Shown: positions 1 through 5,762 of the stretch, one piece after another
How the letters are laid out: each line of letters starts with the position of its first letter
How positions within the stretch are numbered: position 1 is the first letter of the stretch
DNA from: Coxiellaceae bacterium
GTDB taxonomy: Bacteria > Pseudomonadota > Gammaproteobacteria > UBA9339
DNA length: 6,805 nt
Direction of reading: 5' to 3'
Assembly: GCA_003142435.1 (NCBI GenBank)
Contig: PLMI01000037.1
Coordinates: 1-6,805 of the forward strand
Position numbers and translations under genes: made by a program
The notes under the pieces: generated by a model
The model's database searches: none
Told to the model about the DNA's origin: nothing
The model's input: only the letters and a program-made list of their open reading frames with translations

Positions 1-47
1 TTCAACAAGGAAATAATAAAGAGAAAATAAAGATAAAATTATTGTTA

Positions 48-521
48 TTATTTTTTCATCAATCGCTGCTTTTGACGCTCCCAATCACGCCTTTTTTCAG
101 CTTCACGCTTATCATAAGTTTTTTTACCCTTAGCTAAGGCAATGGTCAACTTCACTCTACCATTTTTCCAATGGAGGTTAAGCGGAACAATTGTATAGCC
201 CTTTCGTTGCACAGCACCAATTAATTTATTTAACTCCGATGCATGTAATAAAAGCTTTCGAGTGCGATCAGGGACTGCTCTCACGTGAGTTGACGCAGTT
301 ACAAGCGGCGTAATATGCGCATTCAAAAGAAATGCTTCGCCGCCTTTTATTATCACATAGCTTTCAGAAAGCTGCGCTCGACCCGCACGCAGACTTTTTA
401 CTTCCCAACCCGACAAAACTAGACCTGCTTCAAAATCTTGCTCGATTAAATAGTCATGTCTCGCTTTACGATTTTCGGCAATCGACTTATGTTCAGGTTT
501 TTGTTTGACATTTTTCTGCAT
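48..521 (-). CDS. smpB: SsrA-binding protein SmpB
   Basis: SmpB binds tmRNA (SsrA) and delivers it to stalled ribosomes for trans-translation in the cytoplasm. The 157-residue product has the family landmarks in order: NRKARHDY near the N-terminus, [33 protein letters not shown], the RTRKLLLH segment, GYTIVPL, and the basic tail with [11 protein letters not shown] followed by a lysine/arginine-rich end. The length fits the usual 155-160 residues. The frame is open to an ATG at 686, but the ATG at 519-521 was chosen. Its product begins [20 protein letters not shown], which aligns with the normal SmpB N-terminus, and a purine-rich GAAGAG lies just upstream. The 55 extra codons upstream resemble no SmpB sequence and fall in a hairpin-rich segment. 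It lies downstream of bamE on the same strand, with 275 bp between them. Identity is very secure; the start is a judgement. Confidence 0.95.
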   Translation of the reverse strand: MQKNVKQKPEHKSIAENRKARHDYLIEQDFEAGLVLSGWEVKSLRAGRAQLSESYVIIKGGEAFLLNAHITPLVTASTHVRAVPDRTRKLLLHASELNKLIGAVQRKGYTIVPLNLHWKNGRVKLTIALAKGKKTYDKREAEKRRDWERQKQRLMKK

Positions 522-566
522 ATACTCTTCGCATTTTGGTTTTCTGCGTTGTTGGCGTCGTCGTTC

Positions 567-699
567 GCGACAGTCATGTATGTAAATATACACTCCTGTC
601 GCTTTCTCCTCGCCGCCTAGCGGACAATTTTGCTTGGAGCAAAATTTGAATGGCGAATTATGCCAGCCCGCAAGGGTGATGGGCAAGGATAGCCCATCA
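567..699. repeat. Chain of consecutive hairpins upstream of smpB
   Basis: Several inverted repeats follow one another almost without gaps. GCGACAG/CTGTCGC at 567-573 and 596-602 encloses TGTAT/ATACA at 577-581 and 588-592. CCGC/GCGG lies at 613-616 and 620-623. AATTTTGC/GCAAAATT lies at 626-633 and 639-646. TGGC/GCCA lies at 651-654 and 662-665. TGATGGGC/GCCCATCA lies at 677-684 and 692-699. The segment is visibly richer in G and C than its flanks and encodes nothing recognisable, although smpB's frame stays open through it. This may be an interspersed palindromic element, comparable in style to rickettsial palindromic elements, or a structured smpB leader. The hairpins are seen directly; the mobile-repeat reading is inference. 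The rest of the bamE-smpB gap (700-796) shows no gene and no clear terminator. Confidence 0.6.
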
Positions 700-796
700 T
701 AAATTCCAAACTGCTCGAGTCTATTTGTGCTAACCCTAAATTCCTGCTTGCGAGGGATATATTTATTCAGATGATTACAACAACTAAATTTTCTTT

Positions 797-1120
797 TTAA
801 GAAGCAGAAATTTTTACTAATTTAGAACCAGCAAAATGCATAACAATACATTTTTGCTCAATTTTACCGCCATTGATCTGGTTGGTATAAACATAAGACC
901 ATGTATTACTATCGAAAGAGTTGCGCAGCATAGGTTCACCCAAAATCGACATTATTTCATCTTTAGTCATTCCAGGATGGATTTTATTAACGTCATTTTG
1001 TGATAAAATGTTGCCCTGTTGTACATCAACATGGTAAGGTTTAATAATACAACCCGAAGAAAAAACAAAAATTAAAATAATAAAAGAAAACGCTGATAAT
1101 TTTAGACTTTTTATTCGCAT
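797..1120 (-). CDS. bamE: Outer membrane protein assembly factor BamE (SmpA/OmlA family lipoprotein)
   Basis: BamE is a small lipoprotein of the BAM complex, which folds beta-barrel proteins into the outer membrane. The 107-residue product starts with a basic N-region and a hydrophobic stretch (about residues 8-20), then SSGC with Cys24 as the predicted lipidation site; the residue at -3 is Ser rather than the usual Leu. The body carries the family signature: [21 protein letters not shown] (about residues 35-55), then ILGEP and NTWSYVYT, matching the E. coli pattern QGNYLT..DV.KI..GMT...LGTP...NTW.YV. The length is close to E. coli's 113. It lies between tolB and smpB on the same strand, 98 bp downstream of the tolB stop, with an apparent promoter in that gap. 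No clear Shine-Dalgarno sequence precedes the ATG. Identification is confident from the signature motifs. Confidence 0.92.
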   Translation of the reverse strand: MRIKSLKLSAFSFIILIFVFSSGCIIKPYHVDVQQGNILSQNDVNKIHPGMTKDEIMSILGEPMLRNSFDSNTWSYVYTNQINGGKIEQKCIVMHFAGSKLVKISAS

Positions 1121-1178
1121 ATTTTGTAACTATTTGATTTTAAAGGAAAATTTTTTTACATGTTTTGCTAAAGTTTGT

Positions 1179-1187
1179 ATTGTAGCA
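1179..1187 (-). promoter_or_regulatory. Predicted extended -10 promoter element for bamE
   Basis: Read leftward, the sequence is TGCTACAAT, an extended -10 (TGn followed by a five-of-six match to TATAAT). No good -35 lies 17 bp upstream, which is common for extended -10 promoters. Transcription would begin near 1172, giving a leader of about 50 bases before bamE. This is motif reading only. Confidence 0.4.
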
Positions 1188-1218
1188 CATTCACAAAAAC
1201 AATTATAACAGGAAGCTT

Positions 1219-2487
1219 TTAAAAAAACGGCGACCATGCTGGCTCTTCCACTTCACCACTTTGCTCAGGCAACAGGAGCTTAACACTTCCGTCTATAGAA
1301 ACCAGCCCAAGTATACCTTTGCCCCCAGAATTCGTTGCATAAGCAACCATTTTGCCATTAGGGGCAACACTTGGAGATTCATCATTGCCAGATTTTGTCA
1401 GCACCGAAATTCTTCCTGAATTTACATCTTGTGCTGCAATGTTAAACCCATTTTGATCCTGATGCAGCATGACAATATACTTTGCATCGGCAGAGTAAGA
1501 TGGCCTTGCATTGTAATTTCCTTTAAAACTCACTCGCTCAATTTTTTTGTTCTCTAGAATAACGCGATAAATTTGCGGAGTTCCGCCGCGATTGGAAGTG
1601 AAAATAATGGACTTGCCGTCGGGAGCAAAATTTGGTTCTGTATCTAAGTACCAGTCGCTTGTAAGCTGATCCAATTTATTACTGGCTAAATTTAATGTGT
1701 AAATTTTCGGGTATCCCGTCTCTGTTAAAACTAAAGCCATCTTGGAACCATCAGGAGACCACGCCGGTGCCCCGTTAATTCCAGGATAATTGGTAACGAT
1801 GCTTCGCGCGCCGCTTGCTACGTTTTGGCGATAAATTGCTGCGCGTTTTCCTTCAAATGAAACATATGCAATTTGCTTTCCATCGGGAGACCAAGACGGC
1901 GACATAATTGGCTGATCAGAGGTTAAAAGCGCTTTTGCATTAAACCCGTCAATATCAGAAACCATAAGCTGATATTTAGCGCTGCCTTCTGATCTTTCAA
2001 CTGCAACATAAGCTATTTTCGTAGAAAAAATGCCGCGATCGCCAGTAAGCTTTTGATAAACTAAATCGCTAATGTGATGCGCCAAGGTATGCAACTCACT
2101 TTCTTTAACGTTAAAAGAGCCGGCTAATAAAACTTTTCTGCCATAACTATCATGTAAGGCAAAAGTAACTGTATAAGCATTTCCTCCTGTGCTTTGGACA
2201 TCGCCTGTCACAACGTCATTTACTTTTTTCTGTTGCCAAAAATTATAATTAAAAGGCGAAGATTCATCTGTGGCTTCAGCTATGCTAAATTTGCCGCTGT
2301 TTTTCAAATCCTTGCTAATGACGTCATGCAATATATCATTGTTAAATGATGTAATTGCTATGGGGGTTGCGCTGTTAACGCCTTGCGTCAATTCAAGATC
2401 TAACACAGCATATGCGTTTGTTAAAAACAAAAAGGCAAATGAAATTATAATGTTTAAATAAATAGTTCTGTGAATTTTTGTCAACAT
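1219..2487 (-). CDS. tolB: Tol-Pal system periplasmic protein TolB
   Basis: TolB is the periplasmic part of the Tol-Pal system, which keeps the outer membrane attached during constriction and interacts with Pal and TolA. The 422-residue product (E. coli 430) begins with a signal peptide: Lys/His/Arg near the start, a hydrophobic core around 11-23, and a likely cleavage after AYA at 25-27. The mature N-terminus VLDLELTQG is the TolB box. The TolB N-domain runs to about 150. A six-bladed propeller follows, marked by repeated [19 protein letters not shown] units: PSWSPDG, PAWSPDG, PNFAPDG, PSYSADA, PSVAPNG and the terminal PAWSP. The start has a Shine-Dalgarno AGGT seven bases upstream. The gene stands apart from tolQRA and pal here, being followed by bamE and preceded by ttcA. 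No sign of damage is visible. Confidence 0.97.
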   Translation of the reverse strand: MLTKIHRTIYLNIIISFAFLFLTNAYAVLDLELTQGVNSATPIAITSFNNDILHDVISKDLKNSGKFSIAEATDESSPFNYNFWQQKKVNDVVTGDVQSTGGNAYTVTFALHDSYGRKVLLAGSFNVKESELHTLAHHISDLVYQKLTGDRGIFSTKIAYVAVERSEGSAKYQLMVSDIDGFNAKALLTSDQPIMSPSWSPDGKQIAYVSFEGKRAAIYRQNVASGARSIVTNYPGINGAPAWSPDGSKMALVLTETGYPKIYTLNLASNKLDQLTSDWYLDTEPNFAPDGKSIIFTSNRGGTPQIYRVILENKKIERVSFKGNYNARPSYSADAKYIVMLHQDQNGFNIAAQDVNSGRISVLTKSGNDESPSVAPNGKMVAYATNSGGKGILGLVSIDGSVKLLLPEQSGEVEEPAWSPFF

Positions 2488-2494
2488 AAAAAAT

Positions 2495-2498
2495 ACCT
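2495..2498 (-). promoter_or_regulatory. Shine-Dalgarno site of tolB
   Basis: Read leftward, AGGT sits seven bases before the tolB ATG. It is one of the clearer ribosome binding sites in the window and supports the chosen start, which also gives a complete signal peptide. Confidence 0.6.
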
Positions 2499-2531
2499 AA
2501 AAAATGTACCTCTTCTCGATTAAATGTGTAA

Positions 2532-2537
2532 ATTATA
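2532..2537 (-). promoter_or_regulatory. Predicted -10 element of the tolB promoter
   Basis: A perfect TATAAT lies on the minus strand just after the ttcA stop codon. Transcription would start near 2525, leaving about 38 bases before tolB. No convincing -35 was found at 16-18 bp spacing; that region falls in the last codons of ttcA. It suggests tolB can be transcribed independently of ttcA. Confidence 0.45.
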
Positions 2538-2547
2538 ACCTATTTTA

Positions 2548-3327
2548 TTAATCTTGCATCTCTTTTTCCAATGCACAAAAATCCCACAATTTTTTATCCA
2601 TCAATTGGCTTATGCGCACTCCTTGCAAAGCATGCAAAGTATTGCTTGGCACTTTTGGGTTTTGCTCTGCCAATTTCTTGATTAGCTCTTTAACAAATGC
2701 ACGCGTTGAATTTTTCTGATTACTGCAAACTCCGCAAGGAATGACTGGAAATTTTTGCTCCTTCGCATAATTAATTATATCCTCTTCTTGGCAGTAAACT
2801 AATGGCCTTATCACAATGTGTTTTTTATCATTGGTCAAAAGTTTTGGAGGCTATGAACGAATTTCACCGCTATATAAAACTGACATGAGCAGCGATTCAA
2901 TAAGATCATCGCGATGATGCCCCAAGGCAATTTTTTTAAATTGATGCTCTTTTGCGTATTTATAAATAATTCCACGGCGCAATCGCGAACAAAATGAACA
3001 GTATGTTTTTCCCGGCCCCACTTTTTCTTTGACAACGGAAAAAGTATCGCGCTTTATTATTTCAAAAGGAATTTTGCTGCAAACTAACCATTCGCGCAAC
3101 AAAGCATCCTGCCATCCTGGTTGCGATTGATTTAAAGTAAAAGCAAAAACGCTGAATTTATTGTTACTTCTGCTTTGTAAAATACTTAAAATCTTGAGCA
3201 ATGTAAAAGAATCTTTGCCTCCGGATAAACACACAAGAACGCGATCGCCAGTTTGAATCATATTGAAATCGGCAATAGCTCTTCCAGTGTAATGCAACAA
3301 TTTTTTCTCAATTTTGGAGGAAGTCAT
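2548..3327 (-). pseudogene. ttcA: tRNA 2-thiocytidine synthetase TtcA, interrupted by one in-frame TAG
   Basis: TtcA is a cytoplasmic, iron-sulfur-dependent ATP pyrophosphatase that thiolates C32 of certain tRNAs. The first half (158 codons) carries the PP-loop SGGKDS (residues 35-40), the cluster-binding pair C110-x-x-C113 in [11 protein letters not shown], and GHHRDD (136-141). Codon 159 is TAG (2851-2853). Without any frame change the sequence then continues as [17 protein letters not shown] and PCGVC (Cys198, aligned with the third cluster ligand), ending at a TAA. In E. coli TtcA the aligned stretch reads GKMKGMPPKLM, so exactly one codon is affected and no residue is missing. The whole frame is 259 codons before the stop, shorter than E. 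coli's 311. Truncation at the TAG would remove the third cluster ligand and the conserved C-terminal segment. It is either a recent nonsense mutation, a read-through stop, or a sequencing error. A TTG at 2836-2838 could in principle start the second half but has no ribosome binding site. Confidence 0.85.
2851..2853 (-). other. In-frame amber codon within ttcA
   Basis: CTA on the plus strand reads as TAG in the ttcA frame, directly before the conserved PPKLL. The frame and conserved motifs are intact on both sides. Every other gene in the window terminates with TAA, so this is the only TAG used or met in frame in a recognised gene. Confidence 0.9.
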
Positions 3328-3361
3328 GAAATATAATCAAATAAAAATACTAATTTTAGTT

Positions 3362-3367
3362 ATTATA
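3362..3367 (-). promoter_or_regulatory. Possible -10 element of the ttcA promoter
   Basis: A TATAAT on the minus strand lies about 35 bases before the ttcA ATG, which would give a leader of roughly 28 bases. The sequence at -35 distance is a poor match. The element sits inside the inverted pair TTTAGT (3355-3360) and ACTAAA (3371-3376), so the sites thought to control the ATPase could also cover ttcA. Confidence 0.35.
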
Positions 3368-3461
3368 TAGACTAAACTTATAAAAATATATAACATGTAC
3401 TGACTAAATTTTCAGTAAAATAGTCAACATACAGACTAAATTCTATTGAATTTAGCAACAT

Positions 3462-3490
3462 TTGCATGTACTGACTAAATTTTATATAAT
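3462..3490 (+). promoter_or_regulatory. Sigma70-type promoter of the DUF4143 ATPase gene
   Basis: A -35 TTGCAT (3462-3467) and a perfect -10 TATAAT (3485-3490) are separated by exactly 17 bp. The spacer is almost entirely the fourth repeat copy, so a protein bound there would block RNA polymerase. The predicted start, near 3497, is only about five bases before the ATG at 3502, implying a leaderless or nearly leaderless mRNA. No Shine-Dalgarno is present. Confidence 0.6.
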
Positions 3491-3501
3491 ATAGTACATC
3501 T

Positions 3502-4635
3502 ATGTATATACCACAACGTCAAATTGAAAATCTGACCACGCTTATTGAGCCACAAAAAGTCGTCATTGTTTATGGTCCGCGACGCTGCGGAAAAACTACG
3601 TTGATAAAAAAATTCCTAGAAACCAAAACTAATGAACAATATTTGTTTGTTACAGCAGAAGATTTGACAGCACAAGAATTCTTAACAAGCCAGCGCGTAG
3701 AAAAATTACGACAATTTGTCGGTAACAATAAAATCATTGCCATAGATGAAGCACAACGCATTCCAAATATAGGAATAAATCTAAAACTAATGATCGATCA
3801 TATCCCAGAGATTAAAATCATAGCCTCTGGATCATCTTCTTTTGATTTAGCCAAACAAGTAGGTGAACCACTTACAGGCAGAAAATATACTTTAGTTCAA
3901 TTTCCTATTTCGCAAATGGAGCTTGCAAAATTAGAAACTACAACACAAACAGCAGATCACCTCGAAGAACGTTTAATTTTTGGCAGCTATCCAGAGATTC
4001 TAGTAAACAATGATCGAGAAAGAAAAATACGTTATTTAAACGAAATAGTGAGCTCATATTTATATAAAGATATTTTAGAACTCGATAATGTGCGAAACTC
4101 CGATAAGATTTTAAAATTATTACAATTACTATGTTATCAAATCGGCCATGAAGTTTCTCTCACTGAATTGGGCGCAAATCTAGGGATGAGTAAAAATACC
4201 ATTGAACGATATTTAGATTTACTGGAAAAAACATTTGTAATTTTTAAATTACGTAGTTTAAGCCGCAATCCACGCAAGGAAATCTCAAAAAGTAATCGCT
4301 ATTATTTTTACGATATTGGCATCCGCAATACATTAATTAATAATTATAATCCATTATCAATACGAAATGATATTGGTATGCTGTGGGAAAACTACGTTAT
4401 AATGGAGCGCTTAAAAAAACAAGAATACACGCATATTTATGCCAATAATTTTTACTGGCGTACTTATTCTCAAAAAGAAATTGATTTTATAGAGGAACGA
4501 GAAGGTAATCTTTTTGGCTATGAAATCAAATGGCAGCAGAAAAATTTACGTATTCTAAAGCTTTGGCAAGAACTTTACCCGCGAGCTAAATACCAGACTA
4601 TTACTAAAGAGAATTACTTAGATTTTATAACATAA
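3502..4635 (+). CDS. AAA_14/DUF4143 family ATPase with PD-(D/E)xK-like C-terminal domain
   Basis: This is a predicted P-loop ATPase of the widespread but functionally uncharacterised AAA_14-DUF4143 family. In the 377-residue product the Walker A motif is GPRRCGKT (25-32) and Walker B is IIAIDEAQ (78-85). A sensor-like ASGSSSFDL lies at 108-116, and LTGRKYTLVQFP (124-135) holds a possible arginine finger. FGSYPEIL (160-167) and YLYKDILEL (187-195) follow. A winged-helix segment with SLTELGANLGMSKNTIERYL spans about 216-250. The C-terminus reads WENYVIMERL (Glu296), KEIDFI (Asp328) and YEIKW (Glu341, Lys343), the arrangement of a PD-(D/E)xK nuclease fold with all candidate catalytic residues present. 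The length is normal and nothing is broken. It stands alone between housekeeping genes, divergent from ttcA, and is preceded by the repeat array and a promoter very close to the ATG. It is probably an acquired or accessory gene. The family assignment is solid; the function is unknown. Confidence 0.88.
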   Translation: MYIPQRQIENLTTLIEPQKVVIVYGPRRCGKTTLIKKFLETKTNEQYLFVTAEDLTAQEFLTSQRVEKLRQFVGNNKIIAIDEAQRIPNIGINLKLMIDHIPEIKIIASGSSSFDLAKQVGEPLTGRKYTLVQFPISQMELAKLETTTQTADHLEERLIFGSYPEILVNNDRERKIRYLNEIVSSYLYKDILELDNVRNSDKILKLLQLLCYQIGHEVSLTELGANLGMSKNTIERYLDLLEKTFVIFKLRSLSRNPRKEISKSNRYYFYDIGIRNTLINNYNPLSIRNDIGMLWENYVIMERLKKQEYTHIYANNFYWRTYSQKEIDFIEEREGNLFGYEIKWQQKNLRILKLWQELYPRAKYQTITKENYLDFIT

Positions 4636-4671
4636 AAACAAAACATGATTTTCTAAATAGCAAATTTACGC

Positions 4672-4677
4672 TACAAT
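4672..4677 (+). promoter_or_regulatory. Possible -10 element ahead of lptM-dapF
   Basis: TACAAT matches five of six -10 positions in the 141-bp gap between the ATPase gene and lptM, but its -35 is poor. An alternative is CTGAAA (4741-4746) and TATACA (4764-4769) with a 17-bp spacer, which would start transcription almost at the lptM ATG. Neither is convincing. No terminator hairpin for the ATPase gene was seen in this gap. Confidence 0.25.
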
Positions 4678-4776
4678 TACTTTAATCCTCAACAAAAACA
4701 CTTGGGATGATAGCTAAAATTAAATAAAGTTTTCTGCTAGCTGAAAGCATTAATCAACAAAATTATACATAAAAAC

Positions 4777-4977
4777 ATGTTAAAAAAAATATCTTTATTA
4801 TCAATATGTTGCATATTTTGCTTACTTTGCGGCTGCGGGCAAAGCGGTCCACTTTATTTGCCTAAAGAAGAACCAGCGCAAATTCAGCAAAAACAAAGCA
4901 ATCAACAAACTGTTAAAACACCGGAAACAACTACAAACCAAGGGAAAGAAAAAACAAATGAAAATACAGTTTACTAA
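4777..4977 (+). CDS. lptM: LPS translocon maturation lipoprotein LptM (YifL family)
   Basis: LptM is a small outer-membrane lipoprotein that, in E. coli, assists maturation of the LPS translocon component LptD. The 66-residue product has two lysines, a hydrophobic stretch (about 5-17), and the lipobox LCGC with Cys20 as the lipidated residue. It then shows the family hallmark CGQSGPLYLP, compared with CGLKGPLYFP in E. coli. The remainder is low-complexity Gln/Thr/Lys/Glu-rich tail, as in the E. coli protein of 67 residues. The order lptM-dapF matches E. coli yifL-dapF, and the last 20 bases overlap the start of dapF, implying co-transcription. No clear Shine-Dalgarno precedes the ATG. Four cysteines in the signal region besides the lipobox pair is somewhat cysteine-rich. 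Confidence 0.88.
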   Translation: MLKKISLLSICCIFCLLCGCGQSGPLYLPKEEPAQIQQKQSNQQTVKTPETTTNQGKEKTNENTVY

Positions 4978-5758
4978 AATGCATGGTTCAGGCAATGATT
5001 TTGTCATTATCGATGGAACACGCACAAAATATAATTTAACTAAAGACGGTATATCACTCATGGCTAACAGGCATTTTGGCATCGGCTGTGACCAGGTATT
5101 GCTGCTTGAAAATGCAACAGCGAAGGGGATCGATTTTTCTTGCCGCATTTTTAACGCTGACGGAAGAGAAGCAGAACAATGCGGCAATGGCATGTGCTGC
5201 CTGGCAAAATTTGCTTATGAAAATAATTTAACAGACAAAAAAAATCTTTCTATTGCAACATGCGCAAGACAAGTGAAAACACAACTTGAAGATGATGATA
5301 GCGTTACGGTAAACATGGGGGACGTAATCACAAAAGGAAAAGTAACACTAAAGATGGAAAATAATGCGGAAACCGAGGTTTCGGTGATTTCCGTTGGTAA
5401 TCCTCACGCTGTCATTCTCGTTAATGACATTTCATTAGCGCCAGTATCTACGCTTGGCCACAACATATCTAAACACCAGGTTTTTCCTGAAGGAGTTAAT
5501 GCAGAATTTATGCAAATTGTCGACCGTAATTACGTAAAACTGCGGGTATTCGAAAGGGGAGCTGGAGAATCTCTTGCTTGCGGCAGCGGAGCAACTGCCT
5601 CTGTTGCCTATGGAATCCTCGAGAATTTGCTTGATAAAGCAGTAGACGTTTCATTGCCTGGAGGCATTCTTAAAATAACATGGGAAAACCCTAAAGCATC
5701 AATTTTTTTAAAAGGACCCGCTGCTTTTGTTTTTCAGGGAAATTGCGATATACCTTAA
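4958..5758 (+). CDS. dapF: Diaminopimelate epimerase DapF
   Basis: DapF interconverts LL- and meso-diaminopimelate, supplying meso-DAP for peptidoglycan and lysine synthesis in the cytoplasm. The 266-residue product (E. coli 274) starts MKIQFTKMHGSGNDF, the normal DapF N-terminus. It carries the first catalytic cysteine in NADGREAEQCGNG (Cys75), the substrate-binding GNPHAV (148-152 region), and the second catalytic cysteine in GAGESLACGSGATAS (Cys208). The end, LPGGILKITW and FLKGPAAFVFQG, is typical. The ATG at 4958 overlaps the lptM reading frame by 20 bases; AGGGA at 4941-4945 is a rather distant ribosome binding site, so translation may be coupled to lptM. A downstream ATG at codon 8 would remove the first beta strand and is rejected. 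The gene converges on psd with four bases between stops. Confidence 0.97.
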   Translation: MKIQFTKMHGSGNDFVIIDGTRTKYNLTKDGISLMANRHFGIGCDQVLLLENATAKGIDFSCRIFNADGREAEQCGNGMCCLAKFAYENNLTDKKNLSIATCARQVKTQLEDDDSVTVNMGDVITKGKVTLKMENNAETEVSVISVGNPHAVILVNDISLAPVSTLGHNISKHQVFPEGVNAEFMQIVDRNYVKLRVFERGAGESLACGSGATASVAYGILENLLDKAVDVSLPGGILKITWENPKASIFLKGPAAFVFQGNCDIP

Positions 5759-5762
5759 CTAC

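Larger units (their letters stand above)
3355..3499. repeat. Operator-like array of TGACTAAA elements in the ttcA/ATPase intergenic region
   Basis: Four direct copies of GACTAAA lie at 3370-3376, 3402-3408, 3434-3440 and 3473-3479, spaced 32, 32 and 39 bp. Copies two and four share the identical 19-mer catgtactgactaaatttt (3394-3412 and 3465-3483). Each copy has an inverted partner: TTTAGT at 3355-3360 before copy one; TAGTCA at 3421-3426 facing TGACTA at 3401-3406; GAATTTAG at 3448-3455, a perfect palindrome with CTAAATTC at 3436-3443; and AGTACAT at 3493-3499 facing ATGTACT at 3466-3472. The array fills almost the whole gap between the two divergent genes and overlaps both predicted promoters. 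The repeats are seen directly. Binding by a regulator, possibly the ATPase's own helix-turn-helix, is inference. Confidence 0.75.

Noticed and set aside
10..53. AAATAATAA/TTATTATTT inverted repeat around the smpB stop
   Set aside because: It consists only of A and T in an AT-rich region with a long loop, so chance is the simplest explanation; it is not a credible terminator.
522..686. 55-codon upstream extension of smpB as part of the protein
   Set aside because: It does not resemble SmpB, falls in a chain of hairpins, and the ATG at 519-521 gives the normal family N-terminus and length.
2548..2838. Second half of ttcA as an independent gene starting at TTG
   Set aside because: It begins in the middle of the conserved TtcA sequence, lacks a ribosome binding site, and is in the same frame as the first half.
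2835..3035. Small leftward open frame within ttcA
   Set aside because: It is a shadow in another frame of the conserved TtcA sequence.
2548..3327. ttcA broken by a frameshift or insertion
   Set aside because: Codon-by-codon reading across 2836-2859 shows both halves in one frame with only a TAG between them and no missing or extra residues.
3355..3499. CRISPR array
   Set aside because: Repeat units are short and AT-rich, have inverted partners, sit over promoters, and the intervening sequence is not spacer-like; no cas genes are present.
4822..5193. Leftward open frame opposite lptM-dapF
   Set aside because: It is antisense to two well-identified genes and has no recognisable protein features.
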